Assembly: GCA_013399895.1 (NCBI GenBank)
Contig: VXBA01002147.1
Location: 280,578-344,577 of the forward strand
Origin: Serilophus lunatus
Taxonomy: Eukaryota; Chordata; Aves; Passeriformes; Eurylaimidae
DNA: 64,000 nucleotides
Direction of reading: 5' to 3'
Positions within the stretch are counted from its first letter, which is position 1. Each line of letters begins with the position of its first letter. Below the pieces are notes generated by a model. That model saw nothing but the letters and a program-made list of their open reading frames with translations, made no database searches and was not told the origin of the DNA. The translations under genes were made by a program, and so were the position numbers. Shown piece by piece: positions 49,906 to 62,515 of the stretch.

Positions 49906-52889
49906 GAGGTTGACATAGTGGTCAGATTCCTCAGTTTTCATATCAACTTTATAGATGTCTCTTCTGGTGATTTATTTATCCAAACTGAATCTTTGACACA
50001 GATTCTTAACTTTAACATGATTTTAATAGTTCTGTATTCCATGGTTGAAGAGAAATCTTAAATTATTATTCCATTAATTTTTTGATTCTACCTTTTTTAA
50101 ATAATTGCTTTTATTAAAGATATATAGCTTGCAAGAATAAAATTTCATCCATGTGCTCATCTCCACAGACTCAGAATCACAAAAGAGAAAGCTTATCCTT
50201 CTTAATTACTGCAGTCTATTTAGCTCTTCATAATTTCATAAGTGGTTCATATGTAATGAATTTGAAAACCCTTTACATCCAAGGCAAGGACCATAATCTA
50301 GAATTTGCAGTCATAATGCAAATTCTAACACTGACTTTCTTCATGACCTTGCACAAGTCACTCAGTTTAAGGCAGTGGGGGCAGCAGCATTTCTCAGGAT
50401 TTGTACCTCTGTATGTGAACTAATTATGATCTGGATAAAAATAGAGAAAAGAACTTTGGTGTTTGGATCCCTCCCATGCAGCCTTCTCCGTCTCAAACAT
50501 CTCTTCCACATGCTGTTGGTGTTCATCGAAAGAAACTTTTGTTAGGCTGTCCAGATAAAATTATAGTTGACTCTGGCCTGGTCTCTACTGTGAATGTAGT
50601 ATCAATATCCCATAAAATGCTGTTATTCATGCTTACTCTTTGGTCAAGTGCAGCACTAAATTGGAATCAAATCTCTTGTCTTCTGAGAGCAGCATCCTGA
50701 ACTCAAATCTCCTTCAAGAGCGCTTTGTCACCCTAGGGCTGTGCCCTTCTATGGGCTTTGCTGCTTCAGTCTCTTCTGTTTTGTATGAACGGCAACACAC
50801 TCTTTAGGGCACAAGGCCTGGAACTTGTTTTACACAGAAATTGTGAATGAGGCTGCCATTTTGGTTGAAGAGATTTTAACATTATGGATATGATGTGACC
50901 CAGGCCATGTCCTTTTTCTTCAAATCATTTTAATAGTACAGATTTAATTATGACAAGTAGCAATGGAGTAAAATTGATTTCCCTAATTTCACTGCTATGC
51001 CATAAGTGCGTATTAGAAATAGATAAAATAAAAGCAAACATCCTGCATTGGTAGTTTAACCAAAGCTTCCAAAAGCAACAAACAGAACTATAAATCAGAT
51101 TGTTACATTTATGTGAAAAGTAGACTTCAAAGAGAAAAGATATGGGGAAGGCATTGATTAGGAGGACTTGCAAATAGTTCTTAAGCATGCTACTCATCTT
51201 CTTTTCCTCAAAAAATAACACGAATAGGAGTAGTAGAACAATTTCAGTTGAGTATCAGAGCTGAATTACTGTACAAATAGCATGCTTTTTTAGAATTTTT
51301 ACCTTTCTTATTCTCATTGTTCTCAGATCCAGTCTGCAAAATTGTGATACTACTTCAGTGTTCTGCAGGAATGTTGTGCAGACATCAATTATTATGGCAA
51401 TAAACTGTGTAAAAAACCAATAAAGACAACCTTTTGAAAAGATGCTCTAAATGAGATGCTAGAGATAAAAAGTCAATGTCACTAAACATTTGTCGTACTA
51501 TACTGTCCTGTCAAGTAAGTTATTTCTAGGGAAACAAAAAGGAATAAAAAAGACATATATGGGGAATGCAATAGATCCCTTTGCCCTTCCATCTGTTTAT
51601 AACATATGAAAAATGTGAATGAACTAGCATGACTAGAAAAAGATACTGACTTCAATATTAAATGTAGCAAAACAGACAGTATGTTTCAATAGAACAAAGA
51701 ACTGCAGAATAAAGAATAGATGGAATACTTAAATTCAATTAAGCTTAAAATATGTTATTTTAATTAAAACAAAAAGTGCATTCTTTTAAAACTTTTCATT
51801 TCAGTGAAATGTGTTGGTTTCAGGTTTGATTTCAAATATACTTTCACATATCACAATCTTCAGGAAGATGAAATACAACTTTTAGATTAAAAAAGACATA
51901 AGGAATCAATTTTTTTTAATCTTGTTTATCTCTAAATCAGGCCTATTTTAGAACCAAAAGGAGGAAAATCCACACAGAAACCATGTTGTGTTGTACAAAG
52001 CGTGTCAATGCATTGCTCATATTTCTCCAATTCATGTATTTTATCATTCAATAGTCAATATCTGAAAACCTTTGTTATATGTATTCTCATGGTGTAAGAA
52101 TATTCTTATCATAAATTTACTGAAAGACCATGGAATTTGTGTGACTTAAATGACTTGCAAATGTTCACCCAAGCAGTTTGAAGTCAACTGCTTAGCAGAA
52201 ATTTGAATCCTGGTATTGAAATTTCCAAGGTAAATGCCTAGTCTGAGTTCTTTAGTTCTGGAACTATCCTTCCTTATTTCATCCAATACAGGGAATCAGC
52301 ATGCCTGTCTTTTCTCTTTAGCACTTCAAGGAAGAACAGTCTTCTTCCTTTCCTTGAAAAGAGGTGATGGATACAGAGCTCATCAATTCTACATTGTGTA
52401 TTTTACATTATAAAAGGCAAACACGATGGACACAGAGCTCATTTATCCTAGGATATATATTTCATAATATGTGTAAAGAATTTTTCTAATGAATAATTAA
52501 AACCATATGTATTGTTCTACCCTAACGCTGTCCCAGTCCACAGCAGTATGTCTCAAGTAGCTTTTACAGTAATGGAATTCTGCTGTCATTCAGGGGAGTT
52601 ACATTTTGTGTTCTGCTAAATGATATCAAACCAGTGAGGAACACTTACACAATTGCACTCTTGTCTTAATCAAAATTAGGAAGATAAAGAAGAAAGACTT
52701 CAATAAGATGTTGTCATTGTTGCCCTCTTCAGTAGAAAGACCACCCTTGAAAAGTAGAGGTGTATTACTTTCCACACTGAGAAAGTAGAGGTAGTTTGGG
52801 AACCTGTGTACTTTTTAAGTATCAATGATTTCTGCCCTGGACTCGATAAAAGAGTTGAAAGTGTCGACTCTGTGCCAATACAGGTTAGC
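49906..52889. other. AT-rich noncoding stretch
   Basis: No gene or recognisable repeat. A 98-codon minus-strand frame (51221-50925) and a 90-codon plus-strand frame (50151-50423) have no known motif and are treated as chance. Confidence 0.55.
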
Positions 52890-53447
52890 TGACTAGTTAT
52901 GGGAGCACCATATAGTAGTGATCTTCTCTTGCAGCCCTACTTTAAATATTGTGTGCAGTTTTGGTCACTGAAATATAAGAAAATTATTAAGACATTAGAA
53001 AGTGTCTAAAGGAGGGAAGCGAAGATGGTGAGGGGCTTTGAGGTGAAGCTGTAGGAGGAGTGGCTGAGGTCACTTGTTCTGCTCAGCCTGGAGAAGAGGA
53101 GACTAAGGGGAGACCTTGTTGCAGTCTACAACTTTTTCATGAGGGGAAGAAGAAGGACAGGCACTAACCTCTTCTCTGTGGTGGCCAGGGACAGGACCTG
53201 AGGGAATGGCCTGAAGTGTTAGGGAAGATTTAGTCTGCATGTTATAAAAAGATTTGTCACCCAGGGGGTGATTGAGTGCTGGAACAGGCATCCTAGGGAA
53301 GTGGTGATAGCACCAAGCCTGGCAGAGTACAAGAAGCATATGAACAATACTATCAGGCTCTTGAGGATGGCCCTGTGCAGGGTCAGGAGTTGGACACAGT
53401 GATCAATATGGATCCCTTCCGTCTCAATATATTCCGTGAGTCTGTGA
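52890..53447 (+). mobile_element. CR1 LINE 3' portion, truncated
   Basis: Plus-strand CR1 order is clear: GGGAGCACCATATAG, a GTGTGCAGTTTTGGTCACTG block near 52953, AGGGAAGCGAAGATGGTGAGG near 53014, then CAGCCTGGAGAAGAGGAGAC at 53084-53103. After the ORF2 C-terminal region it runs through a short UTR to a TCCGTGAGTCTGTG tail at 53447. Frameshifts break the reading frame. The GGGGAAGAAGAAGGACAGGC segment suggests a different CR1 subfamily from the copies at 45.5 and 62.5 kb. The antisense 78-codon frame (53339-53103) is a shadow. Confidence 0.87.
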
Positions 53448-53542
53448 AATAATGTAGATAAAGTTGGCTTGATTATACTGTTTATCGCTCCTCTCTGTTC
53501 AAATCTATATTCTAGAAATTGTTTTAATTTTAATTTAAATGG

Positions 53543-53686
53543 ATTTGCTCAGGGAGGTTGGAGATATCCTTAGAGATACTCAAAAGCTGTCTGCACATGG
53601 TGCTGGGCAGCTGGTTGTAGGTGGCTTTGCTAGAGCAGGGGACTGGATCCCAACTTTCCAACCTCAGCCATTTTGTGATTCTGTGA
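53543..53686 (+). mobile_element. CR1 LINE 3' terminal fragment
   Basis: It begins TTTGCTCAGGGAGGTTGGAG and proceeds through GAGATACTCAAAAGC and GCTTTGCTAGAGCAGGGGAC to a classic CR1 tail, TTTTGTGATTCTGTGA, at 53671-53686. It lies 95 bases after another CR1 end in the same orientation but carries its own tail, so it is a separate insertion. Confidence 0.85.
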
Positions 53687-53872
53687 ATTACCAGAATAAT
53701 TCTTAATCCTGCTTCTTTATATATTGCCTCCATTCACAAAATATTATGTATTCTTTGAGTCCAGAACTACATGAAAATTTGAAACTCAACAATAGAAAAT
53801 ATAATTTCCAGGAAGGCTTCAGCTGGGAGGGGCTTCTGTTTACTACTTAAATAAATATGAAGAAATACCGTT

Positions 53873-54605
53873 TGTGGTAGGGTTGACCTTGGCTAGCTGC
53901 AAGATGCCCACTAACGTTCTCTATAACTTCACTCCCTCAACATAACAGAGTGAGAAAATACAATGACAAGCTTGTGGGTCAAGTAAAGTACAGGGTGATC
54001 ATTCAGCTATTACCATCACAGAAAAAAGAAAAAAGATTCAGCTTAGGGAAAATATTTTAATTTGTTATCAATTGAACAGGGCAGGCTAATGAGAAATAAG
54101 AACAAATCTAAAAAACACCTTCCACTCATTCCTCCCTTTCTCCAAGGCTCAACTTCAGCCTCAATCCTAAGTAATACAGGAGGACAAAAAAATGGCGTTG
54201 CAGACAGTTCATTACATGTTCTCTCTGCCACTACTTTTTCCTTGCATTCTTCCCCTGCTCCAACGTGGTTTCTTTCCTTGGGGTACAGTTCTTCAGCAAC
54301 AGACTTCTCCAGCACAGCTTGCTCATAGGGTTACAAGACCTGTCAGCAAAGCTGCTCCAGTGTGAGTTCCGGTCTCCGTGAGGAGACATGTCCTGCTAGA
54401 AGCCTGATCCAGCACAGGCTTCCCATGTGGTCACAGCCTCCTTTGGGCATCCACCTGCTCTAGCATGGAGTCCCTGGGCTTCAGGTGGATAACTGATCCA
54501 CTATGGACCTCCGTGGGCTCTAGGGGGCAGCCTGCTCCACCACAGTCTTCACCATGGAAAACCTTCACTAGGACCACTTCCTCCCCTCTATCTTGACTGA
54601 CTTTG
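53873..54605 (-). mobile_element. ERVL-type LTR (family B), 3' part, split by insertion
   Basis: The left edge TGTGGTAGGGTTGACC is the antisense of a CCAACCCTACCACA-like LTR end. Further right (54300-54560) lies the antisense array of TGCTCCAGCATGGAG-like units that marks this family. On the minus strand it matches the LTR at 37949 through to a GGTCAGT/AGTCAGT block next to position 54605, where homology stops at the start of the inserted LTR and resumes at 56306. Together the two parts give about 990 bp, close to the 1,095 bp of the intact copy. The 90-codon frame at 54315-54043 is not a gene. No matching duplication was found at the outer ends (CCGTT versus ATAAA). Confidence 0.85.
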
Positions 54606-56305
54606 TGTTATGGGTTTGGGGGGGAGTTCCGAGTCTGGGAGGTCTCGGGGAGTTTTAGGGGATTTCGGGGGGAGGGAAGGGTGATCGGGAGGGTGTTTGG
54701 GATTGTTGTTGCTCTGTTTGTAAAACCAGGTTTTTTAGAAACATGAAGGAAAGACCAAGACTGCAGTGTCAGCGGAACAGCAGGGCTCTCCCTTGTTCCG
54801 GCGGAGTGACGGGAACGGAGCCAAGACCATGGAGACGCTCCTGCCGGTTCTCCATTTTATTTCTCGGCGGTGCTGGCGGTGGCGGCGGGTGGCGGCAGGG
54901 CTCAATGGCTGCACCTCTGCTGCCGGCGCCCATCCCACGCCACGGCAAGCTGAGCTGGGGTTGGCAGTTGCTCGGACGTGGGGCCTGGGTCCCGTGTCTC
55001 CCTCCCTGCTCTGCTGGGAGGCATGTGGCAGTGACTGCCCCATGGGCAGCCCCCACCACACGTGGCTGGTCCCTGCAAGCGGTGAGCGCACTGTGGGTGC
55101 CGGTGCTGGGGCCCTGCATGCCAGTAGTCAGCAGCAGGGATGCAGCTGGCCGGTGGGGCAGTGCAGGTGGCGCAGTCCTGGCAGTACTGGCGGCGGCAGC
55201 TCCCAGCTCACGGTGACGGGCAGACACACGTTGTGAATGGTGCCACTGGACCCCGTCACGGCCACAGTTAGCGGCATGGGTGTGCCGGTGGCCGATCCTG
55301 TTCTGTCCAGCCTGGCACCTCATGGAGCACACAGAGCTGCATGGCACCCCACCCTCCAGTGGCTGCTGATGCCAGGGAGCGGCAGCTGGTGCTGGTGGCT
55401 TGCGGGGTCCCCGTTACATACAGTGCAGTCCTGATGGTGCTGGTGGTGGCGGCTCCCTGCCCCATGGGCAGCTTCTGTTGTCCCACTGGCCCGGAGATCC
55501 CTCCTGCGGGGTCCGTGGGATGGTGGGTGTGCTGTGGCCAGCCCCACGATCAGCGAGTGCCCCGCAGGTGAGGCTGGTGGCCCTGGGGGTGCCCCTGTGG
55601 CCAGCAGCGATGGTGGCTGCCGGCCTCCAGGCCCTGGGCACATGGCGTTTCGTCAAGAGCCACCATTTTGCTTGGAGTGCCAGATCCCAAAAAAAGGAGG
55701 AGCCCAGCGCCGCCAGCCAATGCGAAGACAGCTTGGCCGGGAAGAAGACACCGATTTGCGCAGGACTTTGAAGGCATAAAAGCCATGGACACAGAAGTCC
55801 TGCCCCTCTTCTCGGCTGTCTCTTGATCTGAGAGGATCACAGTTCCCCCTCTCCCAGCTCCTGGACCACATGGCTGGCTTCTCCCCATTTCCATCAGCAC
55901 GGGCAACAGCGCGACACCATCAAGCTCCAGTGGTGGCACCTGGAGACAACCCAGCCTAACCGCAAGTGCTAATTTTCCCTGTGAGAGTCCCTGGGGGGGG
56001 GTGTGCTTTTCATCATTTTTTGTCTTGCAGAGAGTTCAAGAGCCGGGAGTGTACCCTCAGAGAGGCGGCTTCCCTTCCTTCCCCTGCTTCTCGACCAGCC
56101 ACCTGGCTTTGAGGAGCAGTTTGGTTTTTTGTTTTCGTGTGAGATTGTCAGGAGTTGTGTATTTTGTTTGAACTCTGGGGATCACATAAGGTTGTTCTTC
56201 TGGTCGAGCCCTAGGCAATAAAACTGTCACTTGTTATTGATTTCTGTTCAGTCTTTTGTCACTCTTGCATGCCCCTCTAGTGATATAGTGGTTCAAACCA
56301 CCACA
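54606..56305 (+). mobile_element. GC-rich solo LTR (family A), nested, perfect 5-bp duplication
   Basis: A 1,700-bp element runs from TGTTATGGG to TTCAAACCACCACA and is flanked by CTTTG at 54601-54605 and 56306-56310. It interrupts an older minus-strand ERVL LTR. AATAAA lies at 56217-56222, about 85 bases before the end, giving plus orientation. The 5' 130 bases match the fragment at 44934, and the 3' 250 bases match the LTR at 19268 (GAGGAGCAGTTTGG, GAGCCCTAGGCAATAAAACTGT). The 5-bp duplication and terminal AAACCACCACA suggest an ERVL relative. The interior (54840-55700) is GC- and CpG-rich, which opens frames of up to 192 codons on both strands. None has a domain and all should be ignored. 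No internal retroviral genes are present. Confidence 0.92.
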
Positions 56306-56569
56306 CTTTGATGCTGGTTGTTTCTGTCACATATTCTCGCTCCTCTTTCCCAGTTGTTTTTGCAGGGTTTTTTTCTCCTTTGTAAACATATTATCATAGA
56401 GGTGCTACTATTGTCACTGATGAACTCAGCTTTGGCCAGCAGTGGGGCTATCTTGGAGCTGTCTGAAACTAGATTCTCTCAGACATGGTAGCAGCTTCTG
56501 GCATCTTCTCACAGAAACTAGTACTACAGCCCCTCTGCTACCCAAACCTGACCATGTAAACCAAATACA
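56306..56569 (-). mobile_element. ERVL-type LTR (family B), 5' part, split by insertion
   Basis: This is the continuation of the element ending at 54605. In antisense it shows the family B U3 features in order: an AACATATTATCATAGAGGTGC block (antisense of the TATA-box region), GGCCAGCAGTGG, a CTTCTCACAGAAACT block, then CCTGACCATGTAAACCAAATACA at the outer end (56569). That end is the antisense of the TGTATTGGTTT start seen in the copy at 37949. The 66-codon frame at 56724-56524 is a shadow. Confidence 0.85.
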
Positions 56570-59500
56570 ATAAAGAAAAGAAAATTAAATTCAATTAGCA
56601 TGGTATGAAAACTATGCCAAAAAAATTGTCCCTCAAAGTGTAAAGCCAGCCTAGAAGCTGCCCATAAGGACAGGAAAATTAGGCATGAAAGATGTAAGGA
56701 AATCAACAGACAAATGTGTACCATAAACTAAGGTCAAATGAAATAAGTCATGAAAATGAATGTATGACAGAGGGATATTGAGGTATCAACATGATAGAAA
56801 GACACATTTAGACACCATAAGTAAAATGATCCAGGGAGTCTCAAAATTTTGTAGAATACAGAATGCATCTAAAATTTACCAATATTTTTGAAACTGACCT
56901 GCAGATGATTGATAGCCATCATGTAAACTTAAGAGACAAAATATAGATACAGGCATTCTAAATGGAACAGAAGAGAAAAAGAAATAAGATTTGTAATAAT
57001 AATTATTATTTCATTTGAACCTCATTCTAAAATCATGTAGAATAATCTTTCAAGGATTTATGATGCAATTACTTCTAACGTTCATCTGAGAGAATCAGAG
57101 TATGAACTTTTATTTTGAAAAATATATATTTTTTATATTTTAGTTGTTTTTCTTTACTTTTTTTTTCTCTTTTAGCAAAGCAAACTCCAAGGTCAGAAGG
57201 TCCCTCTTTACTGTGTAACAACTGTAGCAGTTTTTCATGACTTGTTTCTATTCCTCATTTGCAGAAGTGAGGCAGACACAGCTCTTAAAACTACTTTTTT
57301 GCTCTTAAGAATTAATATTGCTTGAAATGTAGATCCCTGACCAAACTAAGTTCTGCAAACTAATGTTATGTAGGATAGACATCCAAGATACTGAATATAG
57401 GAAACCTAAAATAGATTTTACATTCCAGGAATGAGTCCATCTCTTTTATACTATAATATATTTCTGTTTTGCAGTCTCTCTGTAATAGCAAAATCCATTC
57501 TATTCTACTCTGCAGGTCTAAAGTAGCTGGAGTTTTTCCCATATACTACCTTCTATAAATCCCAGCAGGAAAGAACAGGTGGATTAATTCAACTTAATGG
57601 AAATGCAATGACATCTTTCACGACACAGATACAATTTGAGACTGGTCACAGTTGGTCCTGGAAGGTAATGCAAAGATTAATACAATGAGGTGCCACATGA
57701 GATGCATTCTGAAAAGGAAGTTCTCCTTCTACACAAAGCACCTTTAAAAGTATGCATTCAAGGAACTTTTTTAAACCTCTCATTTATGACAGCAGAATTT
57801 CTTTTAGCTGGACCAGGGGCTTGGGACTTTTTTCTGAACCCTTATCTCTTGTGCTGTGTACTGGGCTGCATGATGTAACCTGCATGACATATTGTCTGGA
57901 GGATAATTGTGTGACTTATACTGCCATAATGGATCATAGTATGCAGTTAGATTGTTGAGCCTACTAGAAAAGTGTGGAGTGTTCTTTGAAGTGTCTTAGC
58001 TGGCTTTATTCCAGTCAACATCACATACTAGATAAAATTTTAGAGTGGTGCAAGTAAACTGAAACTTACGGACTCTTTAGAAACTACATTTTAGTGCTTG
58101 TGGAGCATGTTTCAAAAGCCCAAGGTACTCTCTGGGCAATATCACTTTATTTAAACTTTGCTTTCAGCCTGTCTGTTCTTCTGAAGTCATTTCCATCAGG
58201 ATATTCAGATTATACAGCATTAATCCATAAATGTCATTTAGCATTATACCCTACCCTAGTAAACTAGTAATTTAGAAAGCTGACACCAGTTCGTAATTTT
58301 CAGCTTGTCAGCAAGAAAATCTGCATTTTCGACTATTAGTTACCATTCTCTGTTCAATAAGAAAAATTTCAACAAAATTGTTATTTGAACAAAACTCATA
58401 TATTAATAAGATTAATGTACTATTTAAGTCTAGGAGAAAAAAAGAGATTCTGTCAGGAAAGTACAAACTCATAACTATTAAATTTTTTTACTGAGAAATT
58501 TACTAAGTAAACTGTTTTGTCTCTTAAGTACTTTATAATTTTCATAGTTTTGCAACTTTCTATTAAACTGCAAAACTTTTGTGTTGATACTTGAATGAGT
58601 TTTATCTTTAAATATCCTTCAAATGTTCTCTAAATATGGAAAAGTAGTGTACTATTTTTGTGTGATTTTTTCATTATTAGTATTATTAATCATTTTGTTT
58701 GTTTGTTTCTAATAGAGTGAAAGCTATGCTTCAAGCTACTTTATGTCCTTTTTTCTATTTCACAGACAAGCAGTTTCACAAAAATTGCATCTATTTGCTG
58801 ATAGTCTTGGTATTGAACCCTCTCTGAGTGAAGTCTTCTCAACTAGGGCTCCAGTTTCAATGCAGCAGATATAACAGCTGTGAGGTTTTTATACCATACT
58901 AACAAGGCACTAGTATATTTCAGTCTTGAACAAAAAAAGACAAACATACATAAATATAGTTCATAAGTCTGTGACTAGCTGTTGGTCAAACTGTTCCCAA
59001 AAACCTATGTACATAGATTTATGTAGTTAGAAAGTGCTTGGGTCTCTCTTGGTTTTTTCCCATTAGCAGTGAAAAAGGGTGATACGAATCACATATTTTG
59101 TAGGAGTCATTTCCATTCTGGAATGCATGTTAATGTTTTTTCTCTCCAGACTTTGGGGGCAAAGGACAGCCTGCTTCTCTGCCTACAGTACGTTCACCTC
59201 TTCCTTCCATCATAGCCCATGCTCCCAAAGTGTTCTCTGTCTCTGAATATCACAAGGTTGCTTTTCTTCCCTTCTAACTGCCTCTTGGTTTTTCTGACTG
59301 ATTTGCTGTCTTTGACAGATCTAACACTCACACACATGAAAATCTCATGTATCAAGAATTAACAATGACCTGTGGTGGCAAACTATAAGCTAAGGGGAGC
59401 TATCCAGAAATGGGTAACTGGTTTCCACGGTGCAACTTACAGAGATGGCAATCTGGTAATGAGATGGTCAGAGGCACAGTGAATGTAAATGGGACAGTCA

Positions 59501-62500
59501 AAAGAAGATGTTCATATTGGAAGGTACGTGATTCCTAAACTTGTATTAGTAAATCACTTGTAACTTGCTGGTATTCTGGGAGCTCAGCGTATGTGCATGA
59601 GCTGTTGGACATAATGTTGCAGTGTTAGCACAGTCTCGGTCATAGTTCTGGCTTAGGCCAAATTCAAGCATTTCAAGCAGATGACACCTTCTCCCTAATT
59701 ATAGGATGATAGGGAACAAACACTATTCCTAGCTGGTAGTTTGGATGCTGACTAGAGAGCTTACTGCATGGATACTACATGTGACAAAAGCATTGCCTGA
59801 TGAGTTTTATTTACAAGAACGAGTAGCTTATGAGTCCCAGTGGAGACCAGATCCAATGTAACAAATTAACATCTGTCCTACCCTTCCAAGGAAGAGCTAT
59901 ACAAGCAGATATATAAGATACAAAATCTGTAGAGACCTGAGAGCAGCTGGAGGGAAAAAAAAGGAAAAAAAAAAAAAAGAAAAAAAAAGAAAAGAACCAA
60001 TTACAGCTAATCAGATGGTTCTCTATCCTTTGTGTTTTCCACCGCCCCTGCCTGTGCAACTCAGCGTGGGTTAAGAGTCTAAGGAAATACTAGCCTGCAC
60101 TGCCTCCGCTGCTCTCAAGCAAGACATTTAATTTCTTCTCCACCTTGCTTAAAAGAATTGTGAGTCCCATGCTTGTCATTTTTAATGAGATCTGTGATTG
60201 ACCTTATATTTGATCATAGTGATTACCGTTTTCTGTCATAGCAATATATTAAATCCTGAGCAAATTATGCAAGCCATACAACCTCCACCCTATTTAGTCT
60301 GAAATTTAACTCATTTTTTCTATTTTAGATACTGTTTTCTCATTTGCTATAAAACATATTACTTTCTTTTCTGATGCATTTCTTATCATTAGGTATAGAA
60401 CTTAGGAAAATTTGTGTGTTCTTCAGCATACAATTTACACAATAAGCTGAAATACACAATGACTTTAGCAGAAACATTTTGCGCTCATTTGTTTTCCAGT
60501 TAAGTACTAAATAAATACATCTGTGTCATAAGAAAAAAATCTTTTCTTGCTTTAAACATTCATTTCTGTAAATATTGGTGTCAAACAGTAAATAAGGCTC
60601 TCATAAGTCTTTTTTTTTTTTTTTTAGATCCAACTTTTAAGTGTCCTTTCCATTTTCATTTCTAAATGCCGTCCATTCCTACCAAGGATAGAGCGCCTGC
60701 ACCCTAGTTATCAAAAAGTCTGAATCAGGTTTTGACCATCCATAATCATGGAGAAAGGCAACTCCAGAGGGTGATTTATTCTCTCCTAAAATAAAGGGGA
60801 TGAGTCACCCTCTAGAACTGCCCTCTCTTTATCCTTGATTGCAGAGGGAATCTTGATGACTGCTTTATAAAAAGACATGATTATGCAGTCATTTTAAATG
60901 AACATAAACTTAGGTTGTTTTCAAAATTGTGGACCCACCTTGCTCCACTATCTCTACTTATTTCCATATCCTTTTTGGTGTCATAGGAGTGAGGGCTGGT
61001 AAATTATTTGTTATAAAACTGGATGGGGACAAGGATTTTTTTATTTTTTTTTTACAAATCTGGGTTTCATTCTGTTATATTCCTTGATTTGGCTTCTGTG
61101 GTGATCGCAGAACCCAGCATCAGCACAAGCATTTCTGGGAGCCAAAACTGCCCTCTTTAAAACAGTAGAGAAGGACTGTCTTAAATTAAACTGACTACGT
61201 AACCATCTCAGCCACACAATGTATACCCAAATACATTCAGGTGAAATTAATCTTTTAATTGAAGTTCTCTTCTGTGTCCTAAACATGGTGGCCTACTGCC
61301 ACTTGAGACCACTTTTTGTAACTTTAGAACTGTTCTTTTAATTTAGGATTTAGACATTCATTTACTTTTCGGGGTGGAATTGCAGCTATATATTTCACCA
61401 GGGAATCTATGAGGAAAATATGCCTTGAAACCTGTAGACTTTTGAGATACAGGAAATGAGCTATTTTCTTCAGCAATTTGTAAATAAAGACTCTAAAGAA
61501 TCCCTTCCATAATAAGTACGCCAGCCTGAGATCAGCAGTCACCCTCTTTACACTTCTTACATGGCTCATATCATATATTTTCTTTCCTATCTAGTAATGC
61601 ACTTGTTTGTGTTTATCTTCTGCCTCTTCCAATGAATAACAATAACACCTTTTTAAGTGTTTGACATAAAACAAACTATCAAGAGGAAAAAAGGAAGGAA
61701 GGAAATGCCACATGAAATCTCCGCCTCTACACACACCAATGCAGTGGTGCCCAGACAGGTCAAAAAGGGTTTTTTGGCCTCTTCCATACTTTTTGAACTC
61801 TCTTAGTTTCAAAACATGACAAGCTGCATGCAGAGCTGTTCCACTGGGAGTGTTCCCTGTCTCTGGCCAACTCTGAGGACTTGTTCGTAAGTGCTACTGT
61901 GGGGCCAAGCAGGTAGTCCAGGCACTAAATACCTTTCTAGTAATTAATTGTTGTATACAATCAAGTTCCACAGTCTGAATAGGGCAATGTTTCACTTAGC
62001 TGTATAGTAATTTCTCCAGAAATGTAGATAAAAATCCTGGCCCTTCATGGACAAATATGAGAATGACTGTTTGGGTAGCAAGTTGAATTTAGTCTTTCAA
62101 TTTTTCAAGAAATGAGAATGATAAAACTTCATGAATATTTAAGAATTTTTTTTCTCTGAATCTCTTTTATTTCAGTACTGCCTGCAACATGTGGTGTAAA
62201 GGCACTCTTTTTCCTTCTTAGATGAGTGCATTAAAAATGAAACCGCAAGTTAAAATTATTTGGGCTCTTTCTCAATCTCTTTATCACACACACAGGTACA
62301 CAATGAAACAGATGGATCTAATTCCAACTTTCTGAGAGCTAAAAGCTTTATAATAAATGCAGAGATAAATATTTTACACTGTTAAAATAGCATGAAGCTT
62401 CAGACATGGATTTTCATTTGGATGATCCTTTCAGTATGTGACCAGCGATGCCTTCCTGAGGTGGAGGAGATCTTTTCAGTGCCACTGTGATTCTGTTTAT

Positions 62501-62515
62501 TACACACACAAAATT
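56570..62515. other. AT-rich noncoding stretch, about 6 kb
   Basis: No gene, CR1 or LTR was recognised. It contains an A-rich run at 59954-59997, a T-run at 60609-60625 and GT/CA-like bits near 62505. The 82-codon minus-strand frame over the A-run (60059-59811) is F-rich and spurious. A complex low-repeat patch at about 60080-60270 is the only part that looks less neutral. Confidence 0.55.
59954..59997. repeat. A-rich low-complexity run
   Basis: A run of A interrupted by single or double G spans about 44 bases. No adjacent retrosequence was recognised that would make it a poly(A) tail. Confidence 0.85.

Noticed and set aside
54043..54315. 90-codon minus-strand frame as a small gene
   Set aside because: It lies within the 3' half of the split ERVL LTR.
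54735..55939. Open frames of up to 192 codons on both strands, resembling a CpG-island first exon
   Set aside because: The block is bounded by TG...CA and CTTTG duplications and is repeated in part elsewhere in the window, so it is LTR interior rather than a gene promoter or exon.
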